Shown: positions 1 through 5,757 of the stretch, one piece after another
How the letters are laid out: each line of letters begins with the position of its first letter
How positions within the stretch are numbered: position 1 is the stretch's first letter
NCBI GenBank assembly: GCA_947456845.1
Contig: CANGUJ010000143.1
Location: 1 to 8,538, forward strand
Source of the DNA: Burkholderiales bacterium
GTDB taxonomy: Bacteria; Pseudomonadota; Gammaproteobacteria; Burkholderiales; JAEUOS01
DNA: 8,538 bases
Direction: 5' to 3'
Program-made: the position numbers and the translations under genes
Notes under the pieces: model-generated
Databases searched by the model: none
What the model saw: the letters and a program-made list of their open reading frames with translations, nothing else
What the model was told of the DNA's origin: nothing

Positions 1-1
1 C

Positions 2-646
2 ACCTCCGCAGGTCCCCTGCTGATCCTGCTGGCCGATTCCGCCGCGCGGCAATCGACATGGCTGGCCTACGGTCCGTTGCGCGACCCGCCGGGGGCGGAG
101 GTGCTGGAAGCCTGCGCCGAGGGACGCGGCCGGATGTCGCTCGAGGCGCTGTCGGTCCTGCTGTCGAAGGAATTGGGTGTGCGCGTCGATACCGTCGACC
201 CGGATGCCGCGGCCACCGCCAGGCTGGATGCCGTGCAGCATGTGCTGCGCAAGGTCATTCCCGGGGATCTGTTCGGCCTGCAGCGCCTGAATCCCGACGC
301 CCAGGTGCGCTTCTTTTATGATTTCGCGCGCTCGCTCAAGCAGGACCTGCTGTCGGACGACACCGCGCGCAAGCGCGAAGCCATCCTGGCTGCGGAGTAT
401 TTCTACTTCGGCAAACCGTGCGAGCAGTTGCTCAACGTCCATGCGCCGCTCCTGAAGCAGGACCCGGCGGCCTGGTCGGTGTTTCTCGGCGAGGGCGGCC
501 GCGCCGACACGCGCGTCAAGGAAATGATCCGCGGCCTGGCCCTGCTGGAATCCGAGCGCCCCCAGCGCGGGCTGCCGAGCTTCATGCGGCCACGGTTCGC
601 CAGGCTACTGGATTCGGTGGCGCATGTGACGCCCGACCGGCTCTGA
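2..646 (+). CDS. Unrecognised protein, C-terminal part (5' truncated by window edge)
   Basis: The reading frame is open from the first base of the window, well upstream of the first possible start codons, so this is the C-terminal 214 residues of a longer protein ending at TGA 644-646. The first residues seen are hydrophobic (GPLLILLADSAA). The rest is a soluble, helix-rich sequence with a charged, aromatic middle part (QVRFFYDFARSLKQDLL, then ILAAEYFYFGKPCEQLL). There is no signal peptide in the visible part, no zinc or nucleotide-binding motif, and no family I recognise. Regular codon use and length support a real gene. It converges with the HNH gene, leaving only 35 bases between the two stops. 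That gap holds a short GC hairpin (arms 668-673 and 677-682) without a T run. Confidence 0.75.
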   Translation, partial: TSAGPLLILLADSAARQSTWLAYGPLRDPPGAEVLEACAEGRGRMSLEALSVLLSKELGVRVDTVDPDAAATARLDAVQHVLRKVIPGDLFGLQRLNPDAQVRFFYDFARSLKQDLLSDDTARKREAILAAEYFYFGKPCEQLLNVHAPLLKQDPAAWSVFLGEGGRADTRVKEMIRGLALLESERPQRGLPSFMRPRFARLLDSVAHVTPDRL

Positions 647-681
647 GATGGCCCGTTACCGCCAACGGCGGCGAGTCGCCG

Positions 682-1653
682 CTAACCCGTGTTCAGGCGC
701 TCAATACGCCATGCCAACGACTCCTGCTTCGGCCAGAATCGCTTCTCGCCTGGCAGGAATATCTTCTTGCCTTCGAGGCTGGTGAGGCGCTGATACTCCG
801 GAATGCGGTCATCGAGCGCGCGGTTGACGCGCCACACGAAATCCGGATCCGGCGCTATCAGGTTCTTGTCCATCGCCCAGTGCATGTCCGGCGTGAGCGC
901 CATGCCGTTGCGCGGATCGTCGTCGGCGCCCGCGCTGAACGGATGGATGTGTGCCGCCTCCACCATCGGAGTCCCGTCCGGCAGCACGATGCGCAGGCCG
1001 CTGGCGGCGCAGCGGAAGTCGTAGTTCTCGATCACCACTCGACGAAACGCCGGGCTGCGAATCGCTTCCGGCGGCTCGCGCGCTTCCAGGCGCTGCGGCT
1101 CGAAGGATCGCAGCTGGCGCTCGTACAGGCTGATCTGGCGCCCTTCGTTGGCCACCGCCGCCAGGTCTTCCAGGCCGCGGTCGAACCAGTGTTGCGCCAG
1201 GGTCTCGGCCAGAGCCTCGATGTTCGGCGCCACCTGGAGCAATTCGAAAAGTTCGGTATCCAGGGTCGCGCAAGCGATCACATCGGTGATGTCGCGATGG
1301 CCGTGCACGCCGGTCATTTGCGCCAGCTGCGCCTCGCGCCCCGGCAGCGGCTGCAGATGCCAAAAACTGGCGGTCCTGCCAGCGCCCCGCGCCATCGCGC
1401 GCAGGTCGCCACGCAGGTAGAAGAACGGGAAGAAGGCGTTCGGATGGTCCTGCTCCGTCCGTACCGCCTCGAAATAGCGGTTGTACCTTTCCAGCAACGG
1501 CGGGCCATAGACAATCCTGTTGACCGCCAATCCCCCGCCCCTCGCCAGGTCCAGCACGGCCAGCAGCATGCAGATCTTGTGCGGGCTGCGCCGCCCGTTC
1601 TTCGAGTTGACGTTAAGGGCGCAGAACTTGCGCTGATAGTCCGCCAGGCTCAC
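682..1653 (-). CDS. HNH_2-type endonuclease-like protein
   Basis: This 323-residue protein has a C-terminal HNH nuclease domain of the HNH_2 kind (PF13391 by memory). Visible motifs are a Cys near the start of the domain (C215 in DFRCAASGLR), the core AAHIHPF with H235, then N249-G in RNGMALTP and H258/D262 in MHWAMDKNLI. These match the H-N-H metal site, so the nuclease looks intact. The N-terminal 150 residues (DYQRKFCALNVN, GRRSPHKICMLLAVLDLA) resemble the DNA-recognition-like region often found before this domain in proteins annotated as putative restriction endonucleases. I chose the GTG at 1653 because it overlaps the restored stop of the upstream HIT gene as GTGA, the usual sign of translational coupling; the open frame continues upstream only as a shadow of HIT. 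No methyltransferase partner is next to it, so a classical restriction-modification role is not shown. Confidence 0.8.
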   Translation of the reverse strand: MSLADYQRKFCALNVNSKNGRRSPHKICMLLAVLDLARGGGLAVNRIVYGPPLLERYNRYFEAVRTEQDHPNAFFPFFYLRGDLRAMARGAGRTASFWHLQPLPGREAQLAQMTGVHGHRDITDVIACATLDTELFELLQVAPNIEALAETLAQHWFDRGLEDLAAVANEGRQISLYERQLRSFEPQRLEAREPPEAIRSPAFRRVVIENYDFRCAASGLRIVLPDGTPMVEAAHIHPFSAGADDDPRNGMALTPDMHWAMDKNLIAPDPDFVWRVNRALDDRIPEYQRLTSLEGKKIFLPGEKRFWPKQESLAWRIERLNTG

Positions 1654-2020
1654 CGCGGGCTCCAGTAATCCGCCTTGCCGGGAATCAACCAGCGCACGCC
1701 GCCACGCGGGTCCGGCACGTCGCCGGCATAGCGTGGAATCAGGTGCATGTGCAGGTGCGAATGGTCTGGCCGGCGGCCACGCTGTCGTTGAAGGCGATAT
1801 TGAAGCTCGCCGGGTTGAACTCGTGGTCCAGTTGCCGCTTCGCATTATCGGGCAGCGCCAGCATCGCGCTGCGTTCCTCCGAGGTGGCGGCGAACAAGCT
1901 GCCCACGTGGCGCCGCGGCATGACGAACGTATGGCCGGGCGACACCGGATAAGCGTCACGCACGCAGATCGCCAGGGCATTGGCGTCACGGATGCGAGCC
2001 GCATGCACCGATGTCTGCAT
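1650..2020 (-). pseudogene. HIT-family protein with a one-base frameshift
   Basis: A histidine-triad (HIT) nucleotide-binding protein is recognisable: ICVRDAYPVSPGHTFVMPRRHVGSLF, then the NPASFNIAFND region. The frame then breaks near 1759. As read, it gives AGQTIRTCTCT and a stop at 1739. Adding one base there restores AGQTIPHLHMHLIPRY, including the HxHxH catalytic triad, followed by a normal HIT C-terminus (DPRGGVRWLIPGKADYW) ending at TGA 1652-1650. HIT proteins hydrolyse or transfer nucleotidyl groups from nucleoside phosphoramidates and dinucleotides. The ATG at 2020 is the best start I see but has no clear ribosome binding site, and the N-terminal CxxC typical of close relatives is not visible, so the 5' end is uncertain. 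The frameshift may be a true mutation or a sequence error; the intact GTGA overlap with the HNH gene favours an otherwise functional pair. Confidence 0.75.
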
Positions 2021-2355
2021 GGATTCGTATCGTAATGGAAGTCGGGTGCTTCGGCGCAGCGCTGCCGAAAAAACAAGCTTTCCAGCGACTGACCAAAAAC
2101 ACCGCCACGAGTCGGCAATTGGCTCATCGTGCGAGCCTGCCGGACGGTAATCTGACTTCACGGCCAATCCCCATCATCCTGTTCAAACCGCACTGGAACA
2201 TACACCGATCCGGGAGGGCCTTCTTGTACGCAAAAATCCGCGTCTCAAAACCCGGAGGCGGTCGTGGTTTTGGAGACAAAAAATGCACACGAAAATGGCA
2301 CTTGAAAATCAGCCTTTTCAGAGGAGAAACGCGATGATTTTCGCCGCCGTTTTCC
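2021..2355. other. Intergenic region upstream of the HIT gene; no secure gene
   Basis: No convincing protein gene is found on either strand. The stretch is less GC-rich than its surroundings, especially from about 2200 on, and contains the inverted repeat at 2242-2277. The HIT/HNH unit on the minus strand must be transcribed from within or near this region, but I could not find a minus-strand promoter with good -35 and -10 boxes. A plus-strand start with a good ribosome binding site (GAGGAG at 2321-2326, ATG at 2334) is present but leads into the candidate small RNA and is discussed separately. Confidence 0.5.
2242..2277. repeat. Imperfect inverted repeat, 11-bp arms with one bulged base
   Basis: The left arm GTCTCAAAACC (2242-2252) pairs with GGTTTTGGAGAC (2266-2277), with a single bulged G at 2272 and a 13-base GC-rich loop. 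On the plus strand it is followed by a run of A. On the minus strand the hairpin is followed within five bases by TTTTT, so it could act as a weak terminator there or form a structured leader for the minus-strand HIT/HNH unit. It could also be a protein-binding operator. Confidence 0.5.
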
Positions 2356-2391
2356 TTGCTTTTTTGGGTCCGATAACGTATAATTCTTCAA
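2356..2391 (+). promoter_or_regulatory. Sigma70-type promoter
   Basis: A perfect -10 box TATAAT lies at 2379-2384. A TTGCTT box at 2356-2361 matches the first three positions of the -35 consensus and is separated by exactly 17 bases. The local sequence is AT-rich compared with the rest of the window. The predicted start of transcription is about 2391. The next gene downstream starts more than 540 bases away and a strong terminator intervenes, so the promoter appears to serve a short transcript. Confidence 0.65.
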
Positions 2392-2490
2392 TGTTGAAAC
2401 GCCTCGAAATTGCACTGGATTTTGTTGTCAAAAACAGTGGTTTCGAGCGCCCGAATCCTGCAAAGCCTGCGCAACCGCCGCAGGCTTTTT
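2391..2490 (+). ncRNA. Candidate small RNA, about 100 nt
   Basis: A near-consensus promoter and a strong intrinsic terminator enclose about 100 bases that fold well. The main hairpin spans 2403-2447: CTCGAAA (2403-2409) pairs with TTTCGAG (2441-2447), CACTG (2413-2417) with CAGTG (2435-2439), and TTTTG (2420-2424) with CAAAA (2429-2433) around a TTGT loop. A single-stranded linker (2448-2461) then leads to the terminator hairpin. Just upstream, TTCAA-TG-TTGAA (2386-2397) is a small palindrome around the predicted start. Promoter, stacked helices, linker and poly-U terminator is the layout of a trans-acting bacterial small RNA. I do not recognise the family. An open reading frame also crosses the region, but it runs straight through the terminator, which argues against it being the product. 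Confidence 0.5.
2462..2490 (+). terminator. Intrinsic terminator of the candidate small RNA
   Basis: AAAGCCTGCG (2462-2471) pairs perfectly with CGCAGGCTTT (2479-2488) around a seven-base loop, and five T residues follow from 2486. On the minus strand the hairpin is preceded by A residues and followed by TTTG, so it may also stop transcription weakly in that direction, just after the short minus-strand ORF that ends at 2490. Confidence 0.8.
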
Positions 2491-2621
2491 CATCCATTGC
2501 CCGGCACGCCATTCGCCTTTGCGAGCGCGTAGTCCGGGTCGTCAAAGAACACCCGTCCGGTTTCGGCGTCGCACTGCGACGCGCCGATTGCGCCGCTCTT
2601 TTGTGGCAACCGGGAACGCAT
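2490..2621 (-). CDS. Possible very short protein (43 aa), uncertain
   Basis: Reading the minus strand from ATG 2621-2619 gives 43 residues ending at TGA 2492-2490, right at the edge of the terminator hairpin. The C-terminal half (GASQCDAETGRVFFDDPD, then YALAKANG) has an acidic, regular composition that looks like real protein rather than a shadow frame, and the stop sits immediately before a hairpin that could terminate it. Against it: the start codon lies inside the perfect hairpin 2614-2638, the GAGG just before the ATG has no proper spacing, and I know no homologue. The open frame extends further upstream to about 2690 without an ATG, so it may be the tail of a decayed gene. Confidence 0.25.
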   Translation of the reverse strand: MRSRLPQKSGAIGASQCDAETGRVFFDDPDYALAKANGVPGNG

Positions 2622-2647
2622 CCTCGCCGGATGCGTTCGGCTGTTTT
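2614..2647 (+). terminator. Perfect 10-bp hairpin with weak T tract
   Basis: GAACGCATCC (2614-2623) pairs perfectly with GGATGCGTTC (2629-2638) around the loop TCGCC. The sequence GGCTGTTTT follows. The stem is terminator-grade but the T run starts four bases after it and is interrupted, so this is either a weak plus-strand terminator or a structural repeat. Confidence 0.4.
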
Positions 2648-2933
2648 CTAGCGGTTTTGCGCCCTCGGGCGCCCCCTTCGTGCTTTAACCCGGATCGCGC
2701 TTTGCGCTGATCGACCGGCGTTGCTCGTCCGCATGACGGGCAGGCAACGCCGGTGCTTTGCCCGCAGTGGGCTTATGCCAGGACCGAACCTGTACCTGAA
2801 CGCCAAACCAGCGTTCACGGGACGCTTTACGCCCGGATTTCCCGCCCATCGAAAGCGAAGCACACATCGACCAATCGCGATCCGACTCAGCCGGCCGCCC
2901 TGCGGCCCGTCATCGACGCCACCGGAGAATCAT
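2648..2933. other. Intergenic region upstream of the four-gene block; hairpins only
   Basis: No supported gene. The region has a GCGCCC/GGGCGC mini-hairpin (2659-2672), a GATCGCGC-TTT-GCGCTGATC near-palindrome (about 2693-2713), the long hairpin at 2714-2754, and a GAACGC/GCGTTC pair (2798-2803, 2811-2816). This clustering of short palindromes resembles the REP-like intergenic repeats of GC-rich proteobacteria. The promoter of the downstream gene must lie in this stretch or further up, but I see no good sigma70 pair, so the block may use another sigma factor or an activator. Confidence 0.4.
2714..2754. repeat. Perfect 11-bp inverted repeat
   Basis: ACCGGCGTTGC (2714-2724) and GCAACGCCGGT (2744-2754) are perfect inverted repeats. 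The 19-base loop itself has a short CGTC/GACG pair. No T run follows on either strand, so it is not a classical intrinsic terminator. It could be a REP-like element or a structured leader of the gene at 2934. Confidence 0.55.
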
Positions 2934-3932
2934 ATGAACCACATCCAATCCGCCCTCGCCCAGCTGACCCTGGGGCAGCCGCAGGCCTTCGCCAACATGG
3001 CCCTGTTCCCGCTCATCGCCCCGCATGCCGAGGCGCCCGACTACCTGGTGCTGGAGGAGGCGCTGAAAAGCGAGGTCGGCCACATCACCGAGATTTCTGA
3101 AGGCGGCAGCGTGCCGGAACTGGCCTTCGAGAACAACGCCCCCGCCCGTGTGCTGCTGGTCGATGGTGAGGAACTCATCGGCGCGCGGCAGAACCGCATC
3201 CTCAACATCAGCATCCTGGTGCCGGCGGGCAAGAAGCTCACGATTCCCGTCTCGTGCTGCGAGCAGGGCCGCTGGGGTTACACCGGCTCGCGCCAGTTTG
3301 CCTCGTCCGACAGCGCACTGTTCGCCCGCGCCAAGGCGAAGAAGATGCTGCGGGTGTCGGAATCCATGCGCAGCAGCGGCGAGCGGCGCTCCAACCAGGG
3401 TGAGATCTGGGACGACATCGCGATGAAATCCACCCGCCTGCGCGTCGAGTCCGAAACCAGCGCCATGGCGGACGTGTATTCGCAGCATCGCGCCCGCCTG
3501 GACGACTACGTGTCGGCCTTCAAGCTGCAGCCCGGCCAGTCCGGCACGGTGGTGGCGCTCGACGGCAAGGTGGTCGGCCTCGAACTCTTCGATGCGCCGG
3601 CAACCTTTGGGCGTTTCTTCCAGAAACTGTTGAAGAGCTTTGCGCTGGATGCGATCGACGTGGAACAACCGGTGACGAGCGTACCGGCCGCCGAAATCGC
3701 CAAGGCCTTCCTGGAGCATCTGGGCGCCGCCTCTGCGGAGACGTTCGCTGCCCTGGGCGATGGCGAGGACGTACGGCTGCAGGGCACGGATGTGGTCGCA
3801 GGTGCGCTGGTGGCCGACGGCCGTGTGCGCCACCTGGCCGGGTTCCGCACCGAAGGGCTGGAAGAGGAGTCCGCGTCCTGGCGTGCCCGCAAAGTGCGCG
3901 CGCGGCAGTTCTCGGGCAGCGGCATGCGGTAA
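2934..3932 (+). CDS. ARPP-1-like domain protein
   Basis: A 332-residue soluble protein whose N-terminal two thirds match the pattern I remember for ARPP-1 (PF20208, named for association with ADP-ribosylglycohydrolase and rhodanese-phosphatase proteins). The signature runs from LEEALKSEVGHITEI through LLVDGEELIGARQNRILN (residues 74-91) to IPVSCCEQGRWGY (104-116). The C-terminal part (GQSGTVVALDGKVVGLELF, then FFQKLLKSFALDAI) also fits. No catalytic mechanism is established for this family to my knowledge. There is no signal peptide or membrane segment, so it should be cytoplasmic. The ATG at 2934 has GGAG six bases upstream and begins where homology begins; the frame stays open further up but without a ribosome binding site. 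It is the first gene of a four-gene same-strand block and is followed by two GC-rich hairpins. Confidence 0.8.
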   Translation: MNHIQSALAQLTLGQPQAFANMALFPLIAPHAEAPDYLVLEEALKSEVGHITEISEGGSVPELAFENNAPARVLLVDGEELIGARQNRILNISILVPAGKKLTIPVSCCEQGRWGYTGSRQFASSDSALFARAKAKKMLRVSESMRSSGERRSNQGEIWDDIAMKSTRLRVESETSAMADVYSQHRARLDDYVSAFKLQPGQSGTVVALDGKVVGLELFDAPATFGRFFQKLLKSFALDAIDVEQPVTSVPAAEIAKAFLEHLGAASAETFAALGDGEDVRLQGTDVVAGALVADGRVRHLAGFRTEGLEEESASWRARKVRARQFSGSGMR

Positions 3933-3941
3933 GCGCACCGC

Positions 3942-4009
3942 GGGCCGGCGCCTGCAATGCGGCCGGCCCTGACGCAACGATGCAGCCAAAGGCCCCCGCT
4001 TCGGGGGCC
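3942..4009. repeat. Two perfect GC hairpins between genes 1 and 2 of the block
   Basis: GGGCCGGC (3942-3949) pairs with GCCGGCCC (3962-3969). Then GGCCCCCG (3991-3998) pairs with CGGGGGCC (4002-4009) around CTT. No T run follows directly, although TTTTT occurs about 20 bases further on. They may slow polymerase, protect mRNA ends and set different expression of the ARPP-1 gene and the deacetylase gene. Just after them, two copies of CACCCAA occur in tandem (about 4038-4051) before the next ribosome binding site. Confidence 0.45.
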
Positions 4010-4066
4010 GGAGGACGCTTGCGCCCATTTTTCAACCAACACCCAACACCCAACACAGGAGATTCC

Positions 4067-4960
4067 ATGTTCACGCAAATTCCCGTTTTCTTTCACTCCA
4101 ACCAGGTGGCGCCGGCTGACATCGCTTCGCCCAGCCCCTACAAGCCCGGCCTGGTCGTCGCCGACTGGCAGGCGCGCGGCTTCCCGATCCGCATCGAGGC
4201 GCCGTCGCCGGTGTCGCGGGACCAGCTCGCGCTGGCGCATGAGCGCGGGTTCATCGATGGTGTTCTGGATCTGGCCATCGACAACGGATTCGGCAACCGC
4301 AGTGAGAAAGTGGCTGCATCGTTGCCCTGGACCAGCGGATCGCTGCTCTGCGCGGCGCGCGAGGCGCTCGCCAACCGGCAGGTGGCCGTTTCGCCGACCT
4401 CCGGGTTCCACCATGCCTGCTACGGGCGGGCCGGCGGTTACTGCACCTTCAATGGGCTGATGGTGGCGGCGGTGGCGTTGCTGCGCGACGGTGCAGTGCG
4501 GCGCATCGGCATCCTGGACTGCGACTTCCATTACGGCAACGGCACCGATGACATCATCCATCGACTGAGCCTGCGCGACCATGTGCGCCACGCCACCGCT
4601 GGCCATGGCTACCCGATGCGCGCCGAAGCCTTTCTGGCGCAGTTGCCGCGGCTGGTGGCGGGCTTTGCCGATTGCGACCTGCTGATCTACCAGGCCGGCG
4701 CCGATCCGCATGTGAACGACCCGCTGGGCGGCTTTCTGACCACCGAGCAGCTGATGGAGCGCGACCGCATCGTCTTTCGTTCCACCGCGCTGCACGGCAT
4801 TCCGGTGGCCTGGAACCTCGCCGGTGGCTACCAGGACCCGGTCGACAAGGTGGTGCGCATCCACGCCAACACCATGCAGGCCTGCATCGAGGCCTATTTC
4901 GACCCCAGCGAGGACGTTTCGGCAGAGCCGCAAGGCCAGCCGGACGGCGCCACCGTGTAA
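4067..4960 (+). CDS. Histone deacetylase superfamily amidohydrolase
   Basis: This 297-residue enzyme has the arginase-deacetylase fold signature in order: FHHA (H115, H116, the general acid/base pair), GGYCTFNG (123-130), ILDCDFHYGNGT with D151, D153 and H155, GADPHVNDPLGG with D213, and NLAGGY with Y255. By comparison with human HDAC8, D153, H155 and D213 are the zinc ligands and Y255 is the transition-state tyrosine, so every key residue is present. Bacterial members remove acetyl or other acyl groups from lysine, polyamines or small amides; the substrate cannot be read from the sequence. The second His of the usual HHG is Tyr (Y156), and the first of the usual PGHHA residues is altered. 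Length is normal to slightly short. The start has AGGAGA four bases upstream. It is the second gene in the block and the only one with an obvious catalytic centre. Confidence 0.9.
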   Translation: MFTQIPVFFHSNQVAPADIASPSPYKPGLVVADWQARGFPIRIEAPSPVSRDQLALAHERGFIDGVLDLAIDNGFGNRSEKVAASLPWTSGSLLCAAREALANRQVAVSPTSGFHHACYGRAGGYCTFNGLMVAAVALLRDGAVRRIGILDCDFHYGNGTDDIIHRLSLRDHVRHATAGHGYPMRAEAFLAQLPRLVAGFADCDLLIYQAGADPHVNDPLGGFLTTEQLMERDRIVFRSTALHGIPVAWNLAGGYQDPVDKVVRIHANTMQACIEAYFDPSEDVSAEPQGQPDGATV

Positions 4961-5035
4961 GCGAACGGTGCGGATGCACCCTGCCTCGCCACCTTGCCCA
5001 CGCCCTCCCTCTTTTCCCGCTTCAAGGAGACCTCC

Positions 5036-5677
5036 ATGTCCGAATCCCAGATCCAGTTCCGCGATGCGCAAACCCTGCGCTACCGTACCGCCGCCACCAA
5101 GAACGTGCCGCGCGACACGGTGCGCGTAGGCATCACCGTCAACGCGCTCATCAGCAGCGCCGACCGAGATCACGCAAAACTGCAGGCTCGCATCCGCGAA
5201 ACCCTCCAGCGTTTCATTCCGGTGGAATGGGTGCTGACGGCGCCGCGCCGCCAAGCCGATACCAGCGGCTTTGAGCGCGTGATGGTGGAGGCCAACGCAC
5301 GCGCCCCGCTGGCGGAGAACTACAACCTGGCCGAACGGGCGCGCCTGGCCAGCAGCGAAGGCCTGACCCTGACCGAACCGGTGGTGAACCACCGCCTGCC
5401 CGCCGCGCGCGTGGCGCACACCGTGCAGGAACTGCGGCTCGGCATCATGAAGGACGCCATCGCGCAGGCGCAAAGCTTCTCCCAACTGAGCGGTCTCAAC
5501 TGGCAGATCGGCGACATCGAGTTCGGCGTCAGCTCGCTGCAGCCGGAGTACCGCAACGCCAAGGGGGCCTATCGCGAGGAAATGGACGATATCGACGCCG
5601 ACGAGACGGCGGAACCTGCCGCCGAGCGTATCAAGCTGGTGGCCTCGGTCATCCTCAGGGTGGCGCCTGGGCGGTAA
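5036..5677 (+). CDS. Conserved protein, distantly SIMPL/DUF541-like
   Basis: A 213-residue protein with no signal peptide or membrane segment. It has a beta strand-rich start (TVRVGITVNALISSADRD), a charged helix, a central segment (FERVMVEANARAPLAENYN), and a C-terminal helix-strand part (LRLGIMKDAIAQAQSFSQLSG followed by WQIGDIEFGVSS, residues 133-167), with the final strand VASVILRVAP after an acidic linker (180-195). The order of strands, and a long helix before a G-x-IGDIEFG strand, recalls SIMPL (DUF541) proteins, but the similarity is weak and most SIMPL proteins are exported whereas this one looks cytoplasmic. I chose the ATG at 5036 because AAGGAGA ends six bases before it. The gap to the deacetylase gene is 75 bases, consistent with one transcript. 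Function unknown. Confidence 0.75.
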   Translation: MSESQIQFRDAQTLRYRTAATKNVPRDTVRVGITVNALISSADRDHAKLQARIRETLQRFIPVEWVLTAPRRQADTSGFERVMVEANARAPLAENYNLAERARLASSEGLTLTEPVVNHRLPAARVAHTVQELRLGIMKDAIAQAQSFSQLSGLNWQIGDIEFGVSSLQPEYRNAKGAYREEMDDIDADETAEPAAERIKLVASVILRVAPGR

Positions 5678-5688
5678 GGCAGGAGGCG

Positions 5689-5712
5689 GGCGCCGAATTC
5701 AAGGACGGCGCC
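5689..5712. repeat. Perfect 7-bp GC hairpin between genes 3 and 4 of the block
   Basis: GGCGCCG (5689-5695) pairs with CGGCGCC (5706-5712) around a ten-base loop containing an EcoRI-like GAATTC. No T run follows, so it is not a clear terminator. Its position in the intergenic gap matches that of the hairpins between the first two genes. Confidence 0.35.
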
Positions 5713-5757
5713 TGCGGCAGCACACCATCAACAACAAAATTTGCATCGGAGGTTTTC

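Noticed and set aside
418..1668. Plus-strand open frame (416 aa) over the HNH gene
   Set aside because: The minus-strand product has full HNH_2 motifs; the plus-strand translation is Arg/Ala/Val-rich and without any recognisable domain.
682..2127. Single 481-aa minus-strand protein spanning HIT and HNH regions
   Set aside because: Residues before the GTG at 1653 are the wrong frame of the HIT gene; the correct HIT sequence lies in the neighbouring frame until the frameshift.
2648..2867. Minus-strand open frames of 60-71 aa in the hairpin cluster
   Set aside because: Arg/Gly-rich translations over short palindromes are typical spurious calls in repeat-rich intergenic DNA, with no ribosome binding site.
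4034..4056. Tandem CACCCAA copies as a possible repeat array
   Set aside because: Only about two and a half units of seven bases; too short to be more than a low-complexity spacer before the ribosome binding site.
3506..5485. Long minus-strand open frame (659 aa) antisense to the ARPP-1, deacetylase and SIMPL-like genes
   Set aside because: It is antisense to three genes with clear family motifs, is rich in His, Gly, Arg and Val, and crosses gene boundaries. It is a shadow caused by high GC content.
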